From Burkholderiales bacterium (GTDB lineage: Bacteria; Pseudomonadota; Gammaproteobacteria; Burkholderiales; Casimicrobiaceae), in assembly GCA_020845855.1 (NCBI GenBank), contig JADLEZ010000178.1, forward strand, positions 1-37,809: DNA of 37,809 bases, written 5' to 3'. Shown here piece after piece: positions 1 to 8,710 of this stretch. Within the stretch, counting starts at the first letter, position 1. Each line of letters begins with the position of its first letter. Under the pieces are notes generated by a model. It was not told the origin of the DNA. It did no database searches and saw nothing but the letters and a program-made list of their open reading frames with translations. A program made the translations under genes and the position numbers.

Positions 1-615
1 CACGACCGGATGCGCCAGAAGCTCGCGCTGCGGGCGCAGGTGGATGCCGCTGCGCGGCAGGCGCCGGTGCCGCTTCCGGTGACGACCGACTGGAGCGCGT
101 GGCGCTATCGCCCGGTGCGGGCATCCGGCACGTTCGACGCCGCGCACCAGGTGCTCCTCGACAACCGGCTGTACCAGGGCCGCGCGGGCTATCACGTACT
201 GACCCCGCTCGTGACCGCGGATCGGCGCACGGTGCTCGTCGACCGTGGTTGGGTCGCGGCGGGTGTCGTGCGGTCGGAGCTGCCCCGTGTGCCGCCGCCC
301 GCCGGCGCGGTGACGGTCGCGGGCAGGATCAACCAGCCGCCGCCCTCGTTTCTCGAGCTCGCGCAGGACACGGTGCGCGGCGCGGTCTGGCAAAACCTCG
401 ACCTTGGGCGCTACTCCGCCGCCACGGGCCTTACCGTCCTGCCGGTGATCGTCGAGCAGACCGCGCCGCTCGCGCCCGGCGACACGCTCGTGCGCGAATG
501 GCCGGCCCCCGACCTGGGCGTGGAGAAGCACATGATCTACATGGTCCAGTGGTTCGCGTTCGCGGCGCTGGCGGCGGGGCTGTGGGTGTACTTCACGTTC
601 CGGCGCAAACCGTGA
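1..615 (+). CDS. SURF1 family cytochrome oxidase biogenesis protein (5' truncated by window edge)
   Basis: Frame is open from base 1 (HDRMRQKLALRAQVDAAARQAPVPL...). Contains SURF1-like 'GYHVLTPL', 'VLVDRGWV' and the C-terminal TM 'HMIYMVQWFAFAALAAGLWVYF'. The usual N-terminal TM is missing, so the true start lies upstream. Confidence 0.88.
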   Translation, partial: HDRMRQKLALRAQVDAAARQAPVPLPVTTDWSAWRYRPVRASGTFDAAHQVLLDNRLYQGRAGYHVLTPLVTADRRTVLVDRGWVAAGVVRSELPRVPPPAGAVTVAGRINQPPPSFLELAQDTVRGAVWQNLDLGRYSAATGLTVLPVIVEQTAPLAPGDTLVREWPAPDLGVEKHMIYMVQWFAFAALAAGLWVYFTFRRKP

Positions 616-1154
616 CCGCCAGAAAAACCATCCTCCTTCTCGCGCTGGTGACCATCGCCCCGGTGGTCGCGTCCTACGCCGCGTACTACTGGTTCCCGCG
701 CAACAAGTACACGAACTACGGCGAGCTCCTGCCCACGCGCCCGGCGCCCCTCGTCACGGGCAGCAGGGGCGCGGCGCCGTTCACGCTGAGCGACGTGGCG
801 GGCAAGTGGGTGCTGCTGGTGGCCGCACCCGCCGCGTGCGACGCGGCGTGCGCGCAAGCGTTGTATGCGATGCGCCAAGCGCGCACCATCCAGAATCAGG
901 AAATGGATCGCGTGCTGCGGATCTGGCTCGCGAGCGGCCCCGATGCGCCCGACCCGGCGCTGCTCGCGCAGCATCCCGACCTCGTGGTCGTGCGCACCGG
1001 CGTACCCGCGCTTGCCGATTGGCCTGCCGGCAGTCAGCGCATCTACCTCGTCGATCCGCTGGGCAATCAGGTGCTCGCCTGGCCGCTCGCGCCCGACGTG
1101 AAAGCGATGGCGAAGGATCTCGCGCGGCTGCTCAAGGCATCCCGTATAGGGTGA
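612..1154 (+). CDS. Small membrane-anchored protein of the cytochrome oxidase assembly cluster
   Basis: GTG at 612 overlaps the SURF1 TGA (GTGA). One N-terminal TM followed by 'APFTLSDVAGKWVLLVAAPAACDAACAQALYAMRQ', a thioredoxin/SCO-like layout. Commonly found between SURF1 and heme synthase genes. Confidence 0.75.
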   Translation: MTARKTILLLALVTIAPVVASYAAYYWFPRNKYTNYGELLPTRPAPLVTGSRGAAPFTLSDVAGKWVLLVAAPAACDAACAQALYAMRQARTIQNQEMDRVLRIWLASGPDAPDPALLAQHPDLVVVRTGVPALADWPAGSQRIYLVDPLGNQVLAWPLAPDVKAMAKDLARLLKASRIG

Positions 1155-1225
1155 GCGCCGTTGGGCCGCCCCCAGCCGATCGGGCCCCTCGGGGGAGGCG
1201 GCGCGTAGCGCCGCTTCGGGGGGCC
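1151..1225 (+). repeat. Dispersed GC-rich palindromic repeat, copy 1 (RTGAGC type)
   Basis: gtgagcgccgttgggccgcccccagccgatcgggcccctcgggggaggcggcgcgtagcgccgcttcgggggg; related to copies at 8611, 13169, 29106 and 34705. Inner stem GCGGCGC-GTA-GCGCCGC. Confidence 0.8.
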
Positions 1226-1253
1226 CTCGCATTGCCTGTAAAATAGCCGGTTC

Positions 1254-2135
1254 ATGTCCACGCTCGCCCTCGCCGAGAGCCGGTTCCGCCAGTTCCTGGC
1301 CCTCACCAAGCCGCGGGTGGTGTCGCTCATCGTGTTCTGCGCGGTGATCGGCATGTTCCTCGCCACCCCCGGCCTGCCGCCCGCGGACGTCGTGTTCGCC
1401 GCCACCGTCGGCATCGCGCTCGTCGCCGGCGCTGCCGCCGCGTTCAACTGCCTCGTCGAGCAGAAGATCGACGCGGTCATGCAGCGCACCTGCGCGCGCC
1501 CGCTGCCGCGCGGCGAGCTCACGTCGCGCTCGACGCTCCTGTTCGCGGGCGTGGTGGGCGGACTCGGGCTGTGGCTCCTGCATCGCTACGTCAATCCGCT
1601 GACGATGTGGCTCACGCTCGCGACCTTCGTCGGTTACGCCGTCATCTACACGGTGATACTGAAGCCGGCGACTCCGCAGAACATCGTGATCGGCGGCGCG
1701 TCGGGCGCGATGCCGCCGGTGCTGGGCTGGGCCGCGGTCGCCAACGACGTGGCGCCCGAGGCGCTGCTCCTGTTCCTCGTCATCTTCGCGTGGACGCCGC
1801 CGCACTTCTGGGCGCTCGCGCTGTACCGCACGCAGGACTACGCGCGGGCCGGCCTGCCGATGCTGCCGGTGACGCACGGGCCCAAGTACACGCGGCTCAT
1901 GATCGTGCTGTACACGCTCGCGCTGGTCGCGGTGTCGCTCATGCCGTTCGCGATCCGCATGAGCGGCGTGCTCTATCTCGTCGCGGCGCTCGCGCTGGGC
2001 GGGGTGTTCCTAGGCTACGCGCTGCGCCTGTACCGCGCCTACAGCGACAATCTCGCGCGCGCCACCTTCCGCTATTCGATCGTCTATCTCGCGGCGCTCT
2101 TCGCGGCGCTCCTGATCGACCATTACTGGAAATGA
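1254..2135 (+). CDS. ctaB: Protoheme IX farnesyltransferase (heme O synthase)
   Basis: UbiA-type polytopic protein: '[21 protein letters not shown]', '[21 protein letters not shown]', '[30 protein letters not shown]'. Confidence 0.96.
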   Translation: MSTLALAESRFRQFLALTKPRVVSLIVFCAVIGMFLATPGLPPADVVFAATVGIALVAGAAAAFNCLVEQKIDAVMQRTCARPLPRGELTSRSTLLFAGVVGGLGLWLLHRYVNPLTMWLTLATFVGYAVIYTVILKPATPQNIVIGGASGAMPPVLGWAAVANDVAPEALLLFLVIFAWTPPHFWALALYRTQDYARAGLPMLPVTHGPKYTRLMIVLYTLALVAVSLMPFAIRMSGVLYLVAALALGGVFLGYALRLYRAYSDNLARATFRYSIVYLAALFAALLIDHYWK

Positions 2136-2722
2136 GCGGGCTGCTGCGCGCGTTCGCCCTCCTGCTCCTGGTCGCCACGCTTGCCGGCTGCTCGCGCGAG
2201 GGCCCGAAGTTCAAGGCCTCCGACGTCACCGGCGCCTCGTTCGGGCGCGAGTTGGCGCTGACCGACCACACCGGCAGGCCGCGCACGCTCGCCGATTTCC
2301 GAGGCAAGGCGGTCGTGGTGTTCTTCGGCTTCACGCAGTGCCCCGACGTGTGTCCGACCACGCTGTCCACGCTGGCCGCGGCGATGAAGGAGCTCGGCCC
2401 GGACGCCGACCGCGTGCAGGTGCTGTTCGTGACGGTCGACCCGGAGCGCGACACCCCGGCGCTGCTCGCGCAGTACGTGCCGGCATTCGATCCGCGCTTT
2501 ATCGGCCTGACCGGCGACGCCGCCGCGATCGACAAGGTGGCGAAGGAGTTCAAGATCATCTACCAGAAGCAGCCCGGGCCGACCCCCGGCAGCTATTCGG
2601 TCGACCACTCCGCCGGCGTGTTCCTCTTCGACCCGCAGGGGCGCCTGCGTGTCTACGCAAGCCACGGGCAGGCGCCGGAGGTGTTCGCCCACGACCTGCG
2701 CGCGCTGCTCGAGGGGGCATGA
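2132..2722 (+). CDS. SCO1/SenC copper chaperone, cytochrome oxidase assembly
   Basis: ATGA overlap with ctaB; lipobox-like 'LAGCSREG'; '[15 protein letters not shown]' CxxxC motif; '[17 protein letters not shown]'. Confidence 0.94.
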   Translation: MSGLLRAFALLLLVATLAGCSREGPKFKASDVTGASFGRELALTDHTGRPRTLADFRGKAVVVFFGFTQCPDVCPTTLSTLAAAMKELGPDADRVQVLFVTVDPERDTPALLAQYVPAFDPRFIGLTGDAAAIDKVAKEFKIIYQKQPGPTPGSYSVDHSAGVFLFDPQGRLRVYASHGQAPEVFAHDLRALLEGA

Positions 2723-4365
2723 GCGAAGCGCTGCGCAGGGCGCAGCAGTTCCACGAGGCGCTTGCGAAGGACCCCGACAACGCGCAGGCAGCCGCGGGTC
2801 TTGCGGCTGCGCTCTACGAGCACGCGCGCGAGTTGCGCAGGAACGGCGCGCTCGCCGGCGCCGTCGCCGCGTTCGCGCAGGCGGCGAAGTTCGCGTCCGG
2901 CAACGCCGACGCCTGGGTCGCCTTCGGCAACGCGTGCATGGAGCTCGAGCTCGCGCGCGTGCGCGGGCAAGCCGACGGGGCGCCGGAAGAGGATTTGCTG
3001 GCGTACGCGCTGGCGGCGTTCACGCGCGCCGCCGAGCTCGAGCCGGACGCGTCGCTCACGCAATCGCGCCGTGCGCTCACCGCGCGCTACGCCTGCGCAT
3101 GGGTCGAGGCGGCGCAAGCGCAGGCCGAGCTGTCGCGCCTCGCGCAGGCGGTGCCCGGGCGCTTCACCTGCGAGCCCATGGCCGCCGTGGCGCTGCTGGC
3201 CGATGCCACCCAGCAGCGGCGCGGAATCGAAGGCTATTGCCTCGGCGCGCTCCCGGCCCCGGCCGCGCCCGCGCTCGTCGCGCGCCGCGGCACGCGCCTG
3301 CGTGTGGGCTACCTGTCATCGGATTTGCACGACCACGCCACCGCGCACCTCGCGGCCGGCCTCTTCGAAGCGCACGACCGCGCGCGCCTCGAGGTGTTCG
3401 CTTACGCCTGCGACCGCGACGACGGCAGCGCCATGCGCAAGCGCCTGCGCGGCGCGTTCGAGCACTGGCGGGACCTCGCGGGGCGCGACGACCACGATGC
3501 GGCGAAAATCGTCGCGGACGATGGCCTCGACGTGCTGGTCGACTTGAAGGGGCACACCCACGGCGCACGCCTGCCGCTGCTCGCGCGCCGCCCGGCGCCG
3601 GTGCAACTGCACTACCTGGGATTTCCCGGGACGATCGGGTACGGGGCGATCGACGGCCTCGTGGCCGACGACGTGGTCGCGCCGCTTGGCCGCGAAGGCG
3701 AGTTCGCCGAGCGGCTCTTGCGCCTGCCGGTGTGCTACCAGGTCAACGACGCGCGGCGCGAGTTGCCGCCGGCCGCCTCGCGCGCGCAAGCCGGATTGCC
3801 GGAAGGGGCACTCGTGCTCGCGTGCTTCAACCAAGCGTACAAGCTGACCGAGCCGTTCATGGCGGTCTGGCTCGACGTGTTGCGCGAGCACCCCGATGCC
3901 GTGCTGTGGCTTGCCGTCCCGCACGAGCTCGCGCGCCGCAACCTGGCGAACTTCGCGGGGCAGCGCGGCATCGCGCCCGAGCGCGTGATCTTCGCGCCGA
4001 CGCTCGCGCAAGGCGCGCACCTCGCGCGCCTGCAGTGCGCCGACCTCACGCTCGACGTCCTGCCCTACGGCTCGCACACGACCGGCAGCGACGCGCTGTT
4101 CGCGCGCGTGCCGCTCCTGACCTGCCGCGGGACGACGTTCGCCGGCCGCGTCGGCGCGAGCCTGTGCACCGCCGTACACCTGCCGGAGCTCGTCGCCGAG
4201 TCGCTGCCGGACTACGCGGCGCGACTGCGCTCGCTGTGCGCCGACCGGGCGCGCCTCGCGCACTACCGCGAGCACCTCGCCGATCGCGCCCGCCTGCCGC
4301 TCTTCGACACCGAAGGCTTCACCCGCGCGTTCGAGCGGTTGTTGGAGGGGGCTTGCCTGCGGTAG
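2719..4365 (+). CDS. TPR-containing OGT/SPINDLY-like glycosyltransferase (GT41-like)
   Basis: ATGA overlap with SCO1. N-terminal TPR-like repeats; 'LRVGYLSSDLHDHATAHLAAGLFEAHDR', 'DVLVDLKGHTHGARLPLLARRPAPVQLHYLGFPGTIGYGAIDGLVAD', 'ADLTLDVLPYGSHTTGSDALFARVPLLT'. Confidence 0.88.
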   Translation: MSEALRRAQQFHEALAKDPDNAQAAAGLAAALYEHARELRRNGALAGAVAAFAQAAKFASGNADAWVAFGNACMELELARVRGQADGAPEEDLLAYALAAFTRAAELEPDASLTQSRRALTARYACAWVEAAQAQAELSRLAQAVPGRFTCEPMAAVALLADATQQRRGIEGYCLGALPAPAAPALVARRGTRLRVGYLSSDLHDHATAHLAAGLFEAHDRARLEVFAYACDRDDGSAMRKRLRGAFEHWRDLAGRDDHDAAKIVADDGLDVLVDLKGHTHGARLPLLARRPAPVQLHYLGFPGTIGYGAIDGLVADDVVAPLGREGEFAERLLRLPVCYQVNDARRELPPAASRAQAGLPEGALVLACFNQAYKLTEPFMAVWLDVLREHPDAVLWLAVPHELARRNLANFAGQRGIAPERVIFAPTLAQGAHLARLQCADLTLDVLPYGSHTTGSDALFARVPLLTCRGTTFAGRVGASLCTAVHLPELVAESLPDYAARLRSLCADRARLAHYREHLADRARLPLFDTEGFTRAFERLLEGACLR

Positions 4366-4383
4366 AACGAACCTGCCCCGAAC

Positions 4384-4770
4384 TCAGCGCTTGCGCTCGA
4401 TGAGCTCGATCTTGTAGCCGTCCGGGTCCTCGACGAACGCGATCACGGTGGTGCCGCCCTTGACCGGGCCCGCCTCGCGCGTCACCTTGCCGCCCTTGCT
4501 CCGCACCGCTTCGCATGCGGCAGCGGCGTCCGGCACCTCGACGGCGAGATGGCCGAACGCGTTGCCGAGCTCGTAGCGGTCCACGCCGTAGTTGTAGGTG
4601 AGCTCGATCTCGGCGCCTTCGGGATCGTCGGCGTAGCCCACGAAGGCGAGCTTGTACTTCTGTTCCGGCCGGTCGGTTTCGCGCCGAAGCTGCATGCCGA
4701 GGACACCGGTGTAGAACGCGACCGCGCGCGGCAGGTCGCCGACGCGCAGCATCGTGTGCAGTCTCTTCAT
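4384..4770 (-). CDS. gloA: Lactoylglutathione lyase (glyoxalase I)
   Basis: [46 protein letters not shown]...[24 protein letters not shown]...[20 protein letters not shown]. Start placed at 4770; the track ORF is longer. Confidence 0.93.
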   Translation of the reverse strand: MKRLHTMLRVGDLPRAVAFYTGVLGMQLRRETDRPEQKYKLAFVGYADDPEGAEIELTYNYGVDRYELGNAFGHLAVEVPDAAAACEAVRSKGGKVTREAGPVKGGTTVIAFVEDPDGYKIELIERKR

Positions 4771-4931
4771 AGCTCGATCATCTCGAAGTCCTCCTTGCGC
4801 GCCCCGCACTCGGGGCACGTCCAGTTGGGCGGCACGTCTTCCCAGCGCGTGCCGGCCGCGATGCCTTCCTCCGGCGCGCCGACCTCCTCATCGTAGATCC
4901 AGCCGCAGATGAGGCACATGTACTTTTTCAT
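4767..4931 (-). CDS. Rubredoxin (54 aa, absent from the ORF track)
   Basis: Reverse-strand translation [54 protein letters not shown], with CxxCG...CPxCG. ATGA overlap with gloA. Confidence 0.95.
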   Translation of the reverse strand: MKKYMCLICGWIYDEEVGAPEEGIAAGTRWEDVPPNWTCPECGARKEDFEMIEL

Positions 4932-5026
4932 GAGGCCGGGGCATGCGATGCATGGGAGTAGACTTGCATTGTAGCGTTTGACGCGCGCACGCCCGCCGCG
5001 GCGCTAATCGCCGCAACGACGATCCC

Positions 5027-5896
5027 ATGTCCGACTCCGAACCAGGATACCCGCCGCTGGTCCTCACCTTCGCCGCCTCCGATCCGTCCGGCGGCGCCGG
5101 CATGCAGGCCGACCTGCTCACGCTCGCGAGCATGGGCTGCCACCCGTTGTCGGTGATCACCGCGATCACCGTGCAGGACTCGCTCGGCGTGGAGGGCGTG
5201 CTGCCGATCGACGCCGACTGGGTCGCCGACCAGGCGCGGCGCCTGCTCGAGGACATGCCGGTGGACGCCTTCAAGATCGGCGTGCTCGGCAGTGTGGAGA
5301 ACATCGCGGCGATCGCGGAGATCGTGTCCGACTATCCCGACGTTCCGCTCGTGTTCGACCCCGTGCTCGCGTCCGGCCGCGGCGACGAGCTCGCGAGCGA
5401 GGACATGACCCACGCTCTGCGCGAGCTCCTGCTGCCGCAGACGACCATCCTCACGCCGAACAGCCTGGAAGTGCGCCTGCTCGCGGACGAGGACGACGAG
5501 CGCACGCTCGAACAATGCGCCGCCAAGCTCGTCGACAAGGGCTGCGAGTACGTGCTCGTCACCGGCACGCACGAGAACACGCCGCAGGTCGTCAACACGC
5601 TGTACGCGAAAAGCGGCGCCGTGCGCAGCGATTCCTGGCCGCGGCTTGCGGGCTCGTACCACGGCTCGGGCTGCACGCTGGCCTCGGCGATCGCGGCGAT
5701 GCTCGCCAACGGCCTCGAGCTGCCGGAAGCCGTGCGCGAGGCGCAGGAGTACACCTGGCAGGCGCTGCGCAAGGCGTACCGGCCGGGCATGGGCCAGTTC
5801 CTGCCGGACCGTCTGTTCTGGGCGCGCGAGGAGCCGCAAGCGCGCGCGGAGGACGCCGAGGCCGCGCCTGCCGCCGATGCGCGTGGCAGCCATTAG
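5027..5896 (+). CDS. thiD: Hydroxymethylpyrimidine/phosphomethylpyrimidine kinase
   Basis: 'VLTFAASDPSGGAGMQADLLTLASMGCHPLSVITAITVQDS', 'VFDPVLASGRGDEL', 'SYHGSGCTLASAIAAMLANG'. Confidence 0.94.
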   Translation: MSDSEPGYPPLVLTFAASDPSGGAGMQADLLTLASMGCHPLSVITAITVQDSLGVEGVLPIDADWVADQARRLLEDMPVDAFKIGVLGSVENIAAIAEIVSDYPDVPLVFDPVLASGRGDELASEDMTHALRELLLPQTTILTPNSLEVRLLADEDDERTLEQCAAKLVDKGCEYVLVTGTHENTPQVVNTLYAKSGAVRSDSWPRLAGSYHGSGCTLASAIAAMLANGLELPEAVREAQEYTWQALRKAYRPGMGQFLPDRLFWAREEPQARAEDAEAAPAADARGSH

Positions 5897-5906
5897 ACTC
5901 GATCGT

Positions 5907-6007
5907 GCGCAAATCGCTTGTCCGCAGCCGCTCACGCGGCGGGCTGACCGATTTGCGCCCGGTGATGTCAGCGCGGGAAGCTTCGGGCGGCCGGGCGCTT
6001 CCCGCGC
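5907..6007. other. Two adjacent strong hairpins in the thiD-thiE intergenic region
   Basis: Perfect arms GCGCAAATCG (5907-5916)/CGATTTGCGC (5949-5958) and GCGCGGGAAGC (5971-5981)/GCTTCCCGCGC (5997-6007). Confidence 0.7.
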
Positions 6008-6069
6008 GGCAAAGGCTACGAAGCGCGTCGATCACAGCGCGCTGTCGCGCGCCGTTCGGTAACGCGCGC

Positions 6070-6729
6070 ATGCGATCGGACAGCCTTCGTTCGAGGCTTC
6101 GCGGGCTGTATGCCGTAACGCCGGACGAGCCGGACACCGCGGCGCTTGCGCGCAAGGTCGACGCCGCGCTGGCCGGCGGCGCCCGCGCGATCCAGTACCG
6201 CAACAAGGCGGCGGACGCCGCGCTGCGCGCGGCGCAGGCACGCGAGATCGTGCGCATTGCGCGCGGCCGCCACGCGCTTTGCATCGTCAACGACGACGCC
6301 GCACTCGCGCGCGAGGTCCTCGCCGACGGCGTGCACATCGGAGAGGACGACGCGGACTTGGCGTCGGCGCGTGCAACGCTCGGTGCACGGGCCATCATCG
6401 GCGTGTCCTGCTACGACGACGTGGAGCGCGCCCGCCGGCTGGTCGCGCAGGGCGCCGACTACATCGCGTTCGGAAGCTTCTTCAGCTCGCGCGTGAAGCC
6501 CGGCGCGCGGCGCGCGGACGTGTCGCTCATTGCCGCCGCGAAAGGACTGGGGGTGCCCGTGGTCGCCATCGGCGGCATCACCGCCGCGAACGCGCCTTCG
6601 CTCGTCGCCGCCGGCGTGGATGCAGTGGCCGTCATCAGCGACGTGTTCGGGCACGCGGAAGCCGATGCCGTCGCGCGGGCGGCGGCGGCCATCGCCGATT
6701 GCTTCGAAAGGATCCATGATGGGACGTAA
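6070..6729 (+). CDS. thiE: Thiamine-phosphate synthase
   Basis: '[11 protein letters not shown]', 'ARAIQYRNK', '[23 protein letters not shown]', 'IIGVSCYDD', '[22 protein letters not shown]', '[30 protein letters not shown]'. Confidence 0.95.
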   Translation: MRSDSLRSRLRGLYAVTPDEPDTAALARKVDAALAGGARAIQYRNKAADAALRAAQAREIVRIARGRHALCIVNDDAALAREVLADGVHIGEDDADLASARATLGARAIIGVSCYDDVERARRLVAQGADYIAFGSFFSSRVKPGARRADVSLIAAAKGLGVPVVAIGGITAANAPSLVAAGVDAVAVISDVFGHAEADAVARAAAAIADCFERIHDGT

Positions 6730-7996
6730 CGAGGAGCTCTTCGCGCGCGCGCAACGCACGATCCCGGGTGGGGTCAATTCGCCGGTGCGCGCGTTCCGCT
6801 CGGTCGGCGGCACGCCGCGCTTTTTCGCGCGCGGCGAGGGCGCGTTCGCGTTCGACGCCGACGGCAAGCGCTACATCGACTACGTGGGCTCGTGGGGGCC
6901 GGCGATCTTGGGCCACGCGCACCCGGCCGTGGTGCGCGCCGTACAGGACGCCGCGGTGAATGGCCTGTCGTTCGGCGCGCCGACGGAAAGCGAGGTGGAA
7001 CTCGCGGAAGCACTCGTGCGCCGCCTGCCGTCGATCGAGCTTGTTCGTCTCGTGTCGTCGGGCACCGAGGCGACGATGACCGCCCTGCGCCTCGCGCGCG
7101 GTTACACCGGGCGCGCGAAGGTCGTGAAGTTCGAAGGCTGCTATCACGGGCACGGCGACAGCCTCCTCGTGAAAGCCGGGTCGGGCGCACTCACCCTCGG
7201 GCAACCGTCGTCGGCGGGCGTGCCGCCGGGTATCGCCGAGCTCACCGTCGTCGCGCCCTACAACGACCTCGCGGCGGTCGCGGCGATCTTCGCGGCCAAC
7301 CGCGACGAGATCGCGGCCGTGATCGTCGAGCCGATCGCCGGCAACATGAACCTCGTGATGCCCGCGCAAGGCTTCCTCGCGGGGTTGCGTGCGCTGTGCG
7401 ATCGCCACGGCGCCGTTCTGATCTTCGACGAGGTGATGACCGGCTTCCGCGTGCATGCGCAGGGCGTGCAAGGCATGACCGGCATCACGCCGGATCTCAC
7501 AACCCTTGGCAAGGTGATCGGCGGCGGCATGCCGGTCGGCGCGGTCGGCGGCAGGCGCGCGATCATGGAGAAAATCGCGCCGCTCGGTCCCGTCTACCAG
7601 GCCGGCACCCTGTCGGGCAACCCGGTCGCGGTGGCGGCCGGCCTTGCGACCCTGGCGGCCACCGAAGCGCCGGGCTTCTACGAGACGCTGGCAGCGCGCA
7701 CGCGCGCGTTCACCGGCGGCCTCGCCGCGGCCGCTGCGCGCGCCGACGTCACGTTCTGCGCGCAATCGGTGGGCGGCATGTTCGGCCTGTACTTCGCCGC
7801 GCGCGTGCCCGATTCCTACGACGCGGTGATGACGTGCGACAAAGAGCGCTTCAACCGCTTCTTCCACGCGATGCTCGACGCGGGCGTCTATCTCGCGCCG
7901 TCGGCGTACGAGGCGGGGTTCGTGTCCGCCGCGCACAGCGACGCCGACATCGCGCAGACGATTCGCGCGGCGGAGGGCGCGTTCGCGAAGGTCTAA
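6719..7996 (+). CDS. hemL: Glutamate-1-semialdehyde 2,1-aminomutase
   Basis: '[36 protein letters not shown]', '[48 protein letters not shown]', '[12 protein letters not shown]', '[19 protein letters not shown]'. An ATG at 6716 is also possible. Confidence 0.96.
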   Translation: MGRNEELFARAQRTIPGGVNSPVRAFRSVGGTPRFFARGEGAFAFDADGKRYIDYVGSWGPAILGHAHPAVVRAVQDAAVNGLSFGAPTESEVELAEALVRRLPSIELVRLVSSGTEATMTALRLARGYTGRAKVVKFEGCYHGHGDSLLVKAGSGALTLGQPSSAGVPPGIAELTVVAPYNDLAAVAAIFAANRDEIAAVIVEPIAGNMNLVMPAQGFLAGLRALCDRHGAVLIFDEVMTGFRVHAQGVQGMTGITPDLTTLGKVIGGGMPVGAVGGRRAIMEKIAPLGPVYQAGTLSGNPVAVAAGLATLAATEAPGFYETLAARTRAFTGGLAAAAARADVTFCAQSVGGMFGLYFAARVPDSYDAVMTCDKERFNRFFHAMLDAGVYLAPSAYEAGFVSAAHSDADIAQTIRAAEGAFAKV

Positions 7997-8123
7997 GCAG
8001 CCCGATGCAGAACGCGATCGCAGGCGACGGTGTGCGCACGTACTGCGCTTCCTCGACCCGGAGAACGGTATATTCGGGGAGGTTTTGGATGTTGGCGGGC
8101 ACGGCGAGATCGGGCCTTGCGCG

Positions 8124-8401
8124 CTAATTCTTGTGTTGGCCGCGAAGCGTTTCCAGCGCCCGTTCGATTATGAGGCGGTCTGCTACATCCTTGTCGCGTA
8201 TCGACTGTTTCGTAAGCAGCAAACCTTCCAGATTGATCGTTCTAATCTGCAGCTCTTCCAAATCAATCGTTTCGGCGTGTTGCTTCAGTGAACGAACAAC
8301 GCGTAGCCGCCGATGAGAAGATAGTCCGCGCCGTGGTCATTCAAGGCGCGGATCAGGGCCTTGAGATCTTCCAGCGTGGCAGGGCGGCTGAACTTCTCCA
8401 T
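8124..8401 (-). pseudogene. Decayed nucleotidyltransferase (MNT/AbiEii-like toxin family) remnant
   Basis: N-terminal remnant (M)EKFSRPATLEDLKALIRAL..DHGADYLLIGGYALFVH then stop; C-terminal remnant in another frame KQHAETIDLEELQIRTINLEGLLLTKQSIRDKDVADRLIIERALETLRGQHKN*. The central part is missing. Confidence 0.65.
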
Positions 8402-8526
8402 CACGACCGCCGCCGCTCAGACGCAATCGTGGTCATTCCGGCGGCGATGCATTCGAGATCGTAGCGGTTCGCGTCATCATGCGTCTTGAAGCGATAGACA
8501 CCCTGGCGACGAACGGAATGCAACAA
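8401..8526 (-). CDS. Small partner ORF upstream of the nucleotidyltransferase remnant (antitoxin-like)
   Basis: Reverse-strand (TTG)LHSVRRQGVYRFKTHDDANRYDLECIAAGMTTIASERRRS*; its stop overlaps the next ATG (TGATG). Short and possibly non-functional. Confidence 0.4.
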   Translation of the reverse strand: MLHSVRRQGVYRFKTHDDANRYDLECIAAGMTTIASERRRS

Positions 8527-8610
8527 ATTCTTCTAACGTGTTGTCTTATAACGTTTTCCGTGCACAGACAAGACCTCGTCCGTGATAGAATCGACAAGGG
8601 CATGGGGCGT

Positions 8611-8678
8611 CGAAGCGCCGTCCCAATGCGCTCGCCCCTTTCTGGGGAGGCGGCGCTAAGCGCCGCGCCGAGGGGGCC
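8611..8678 (+). repeat. Dispersed GC-rich palindromic repeat, diverged copy
   Basis: cgaagcgccgtcccaatgcgctcgcccctttctggggaggcggcgctaagcgccgcgccgagggggcc; shares the CGCTCGCCCC...GGGGAGGCGGCGC..AGCGCCGC core with the copies at 1151 and 29106. Confidence 0.7.
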
Positions 8679-8710
8679 AACTTGCCCTTGAATCTTCGAA
8701 GGTTTTTCAC

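Noticed and set aside
537-1877. 446-aa minus-strand ORF over the small membrane protein gene and ctaB
   Set aside because: Arg/His/Glu-rich shadow frame with no recognisable domain, opposite strong ctaB coding sequence.
5897-6069. TPP riboswitch upstream of thiE
   Set aside because: There is a vague likeness (atgtcagcgcgggaagc), but the conserved CTGAGA and TGAACCTGATCTGGATAATGCC cores are absent, so only the hairpins are reported.
8085-8316. Plus-strand ORFs of 61-68 aa in the AT-rich islet
   Set aside because: They are antisense to the recognisable nucleotidyltransferase C-terminal remnant and have no motifs of their own.
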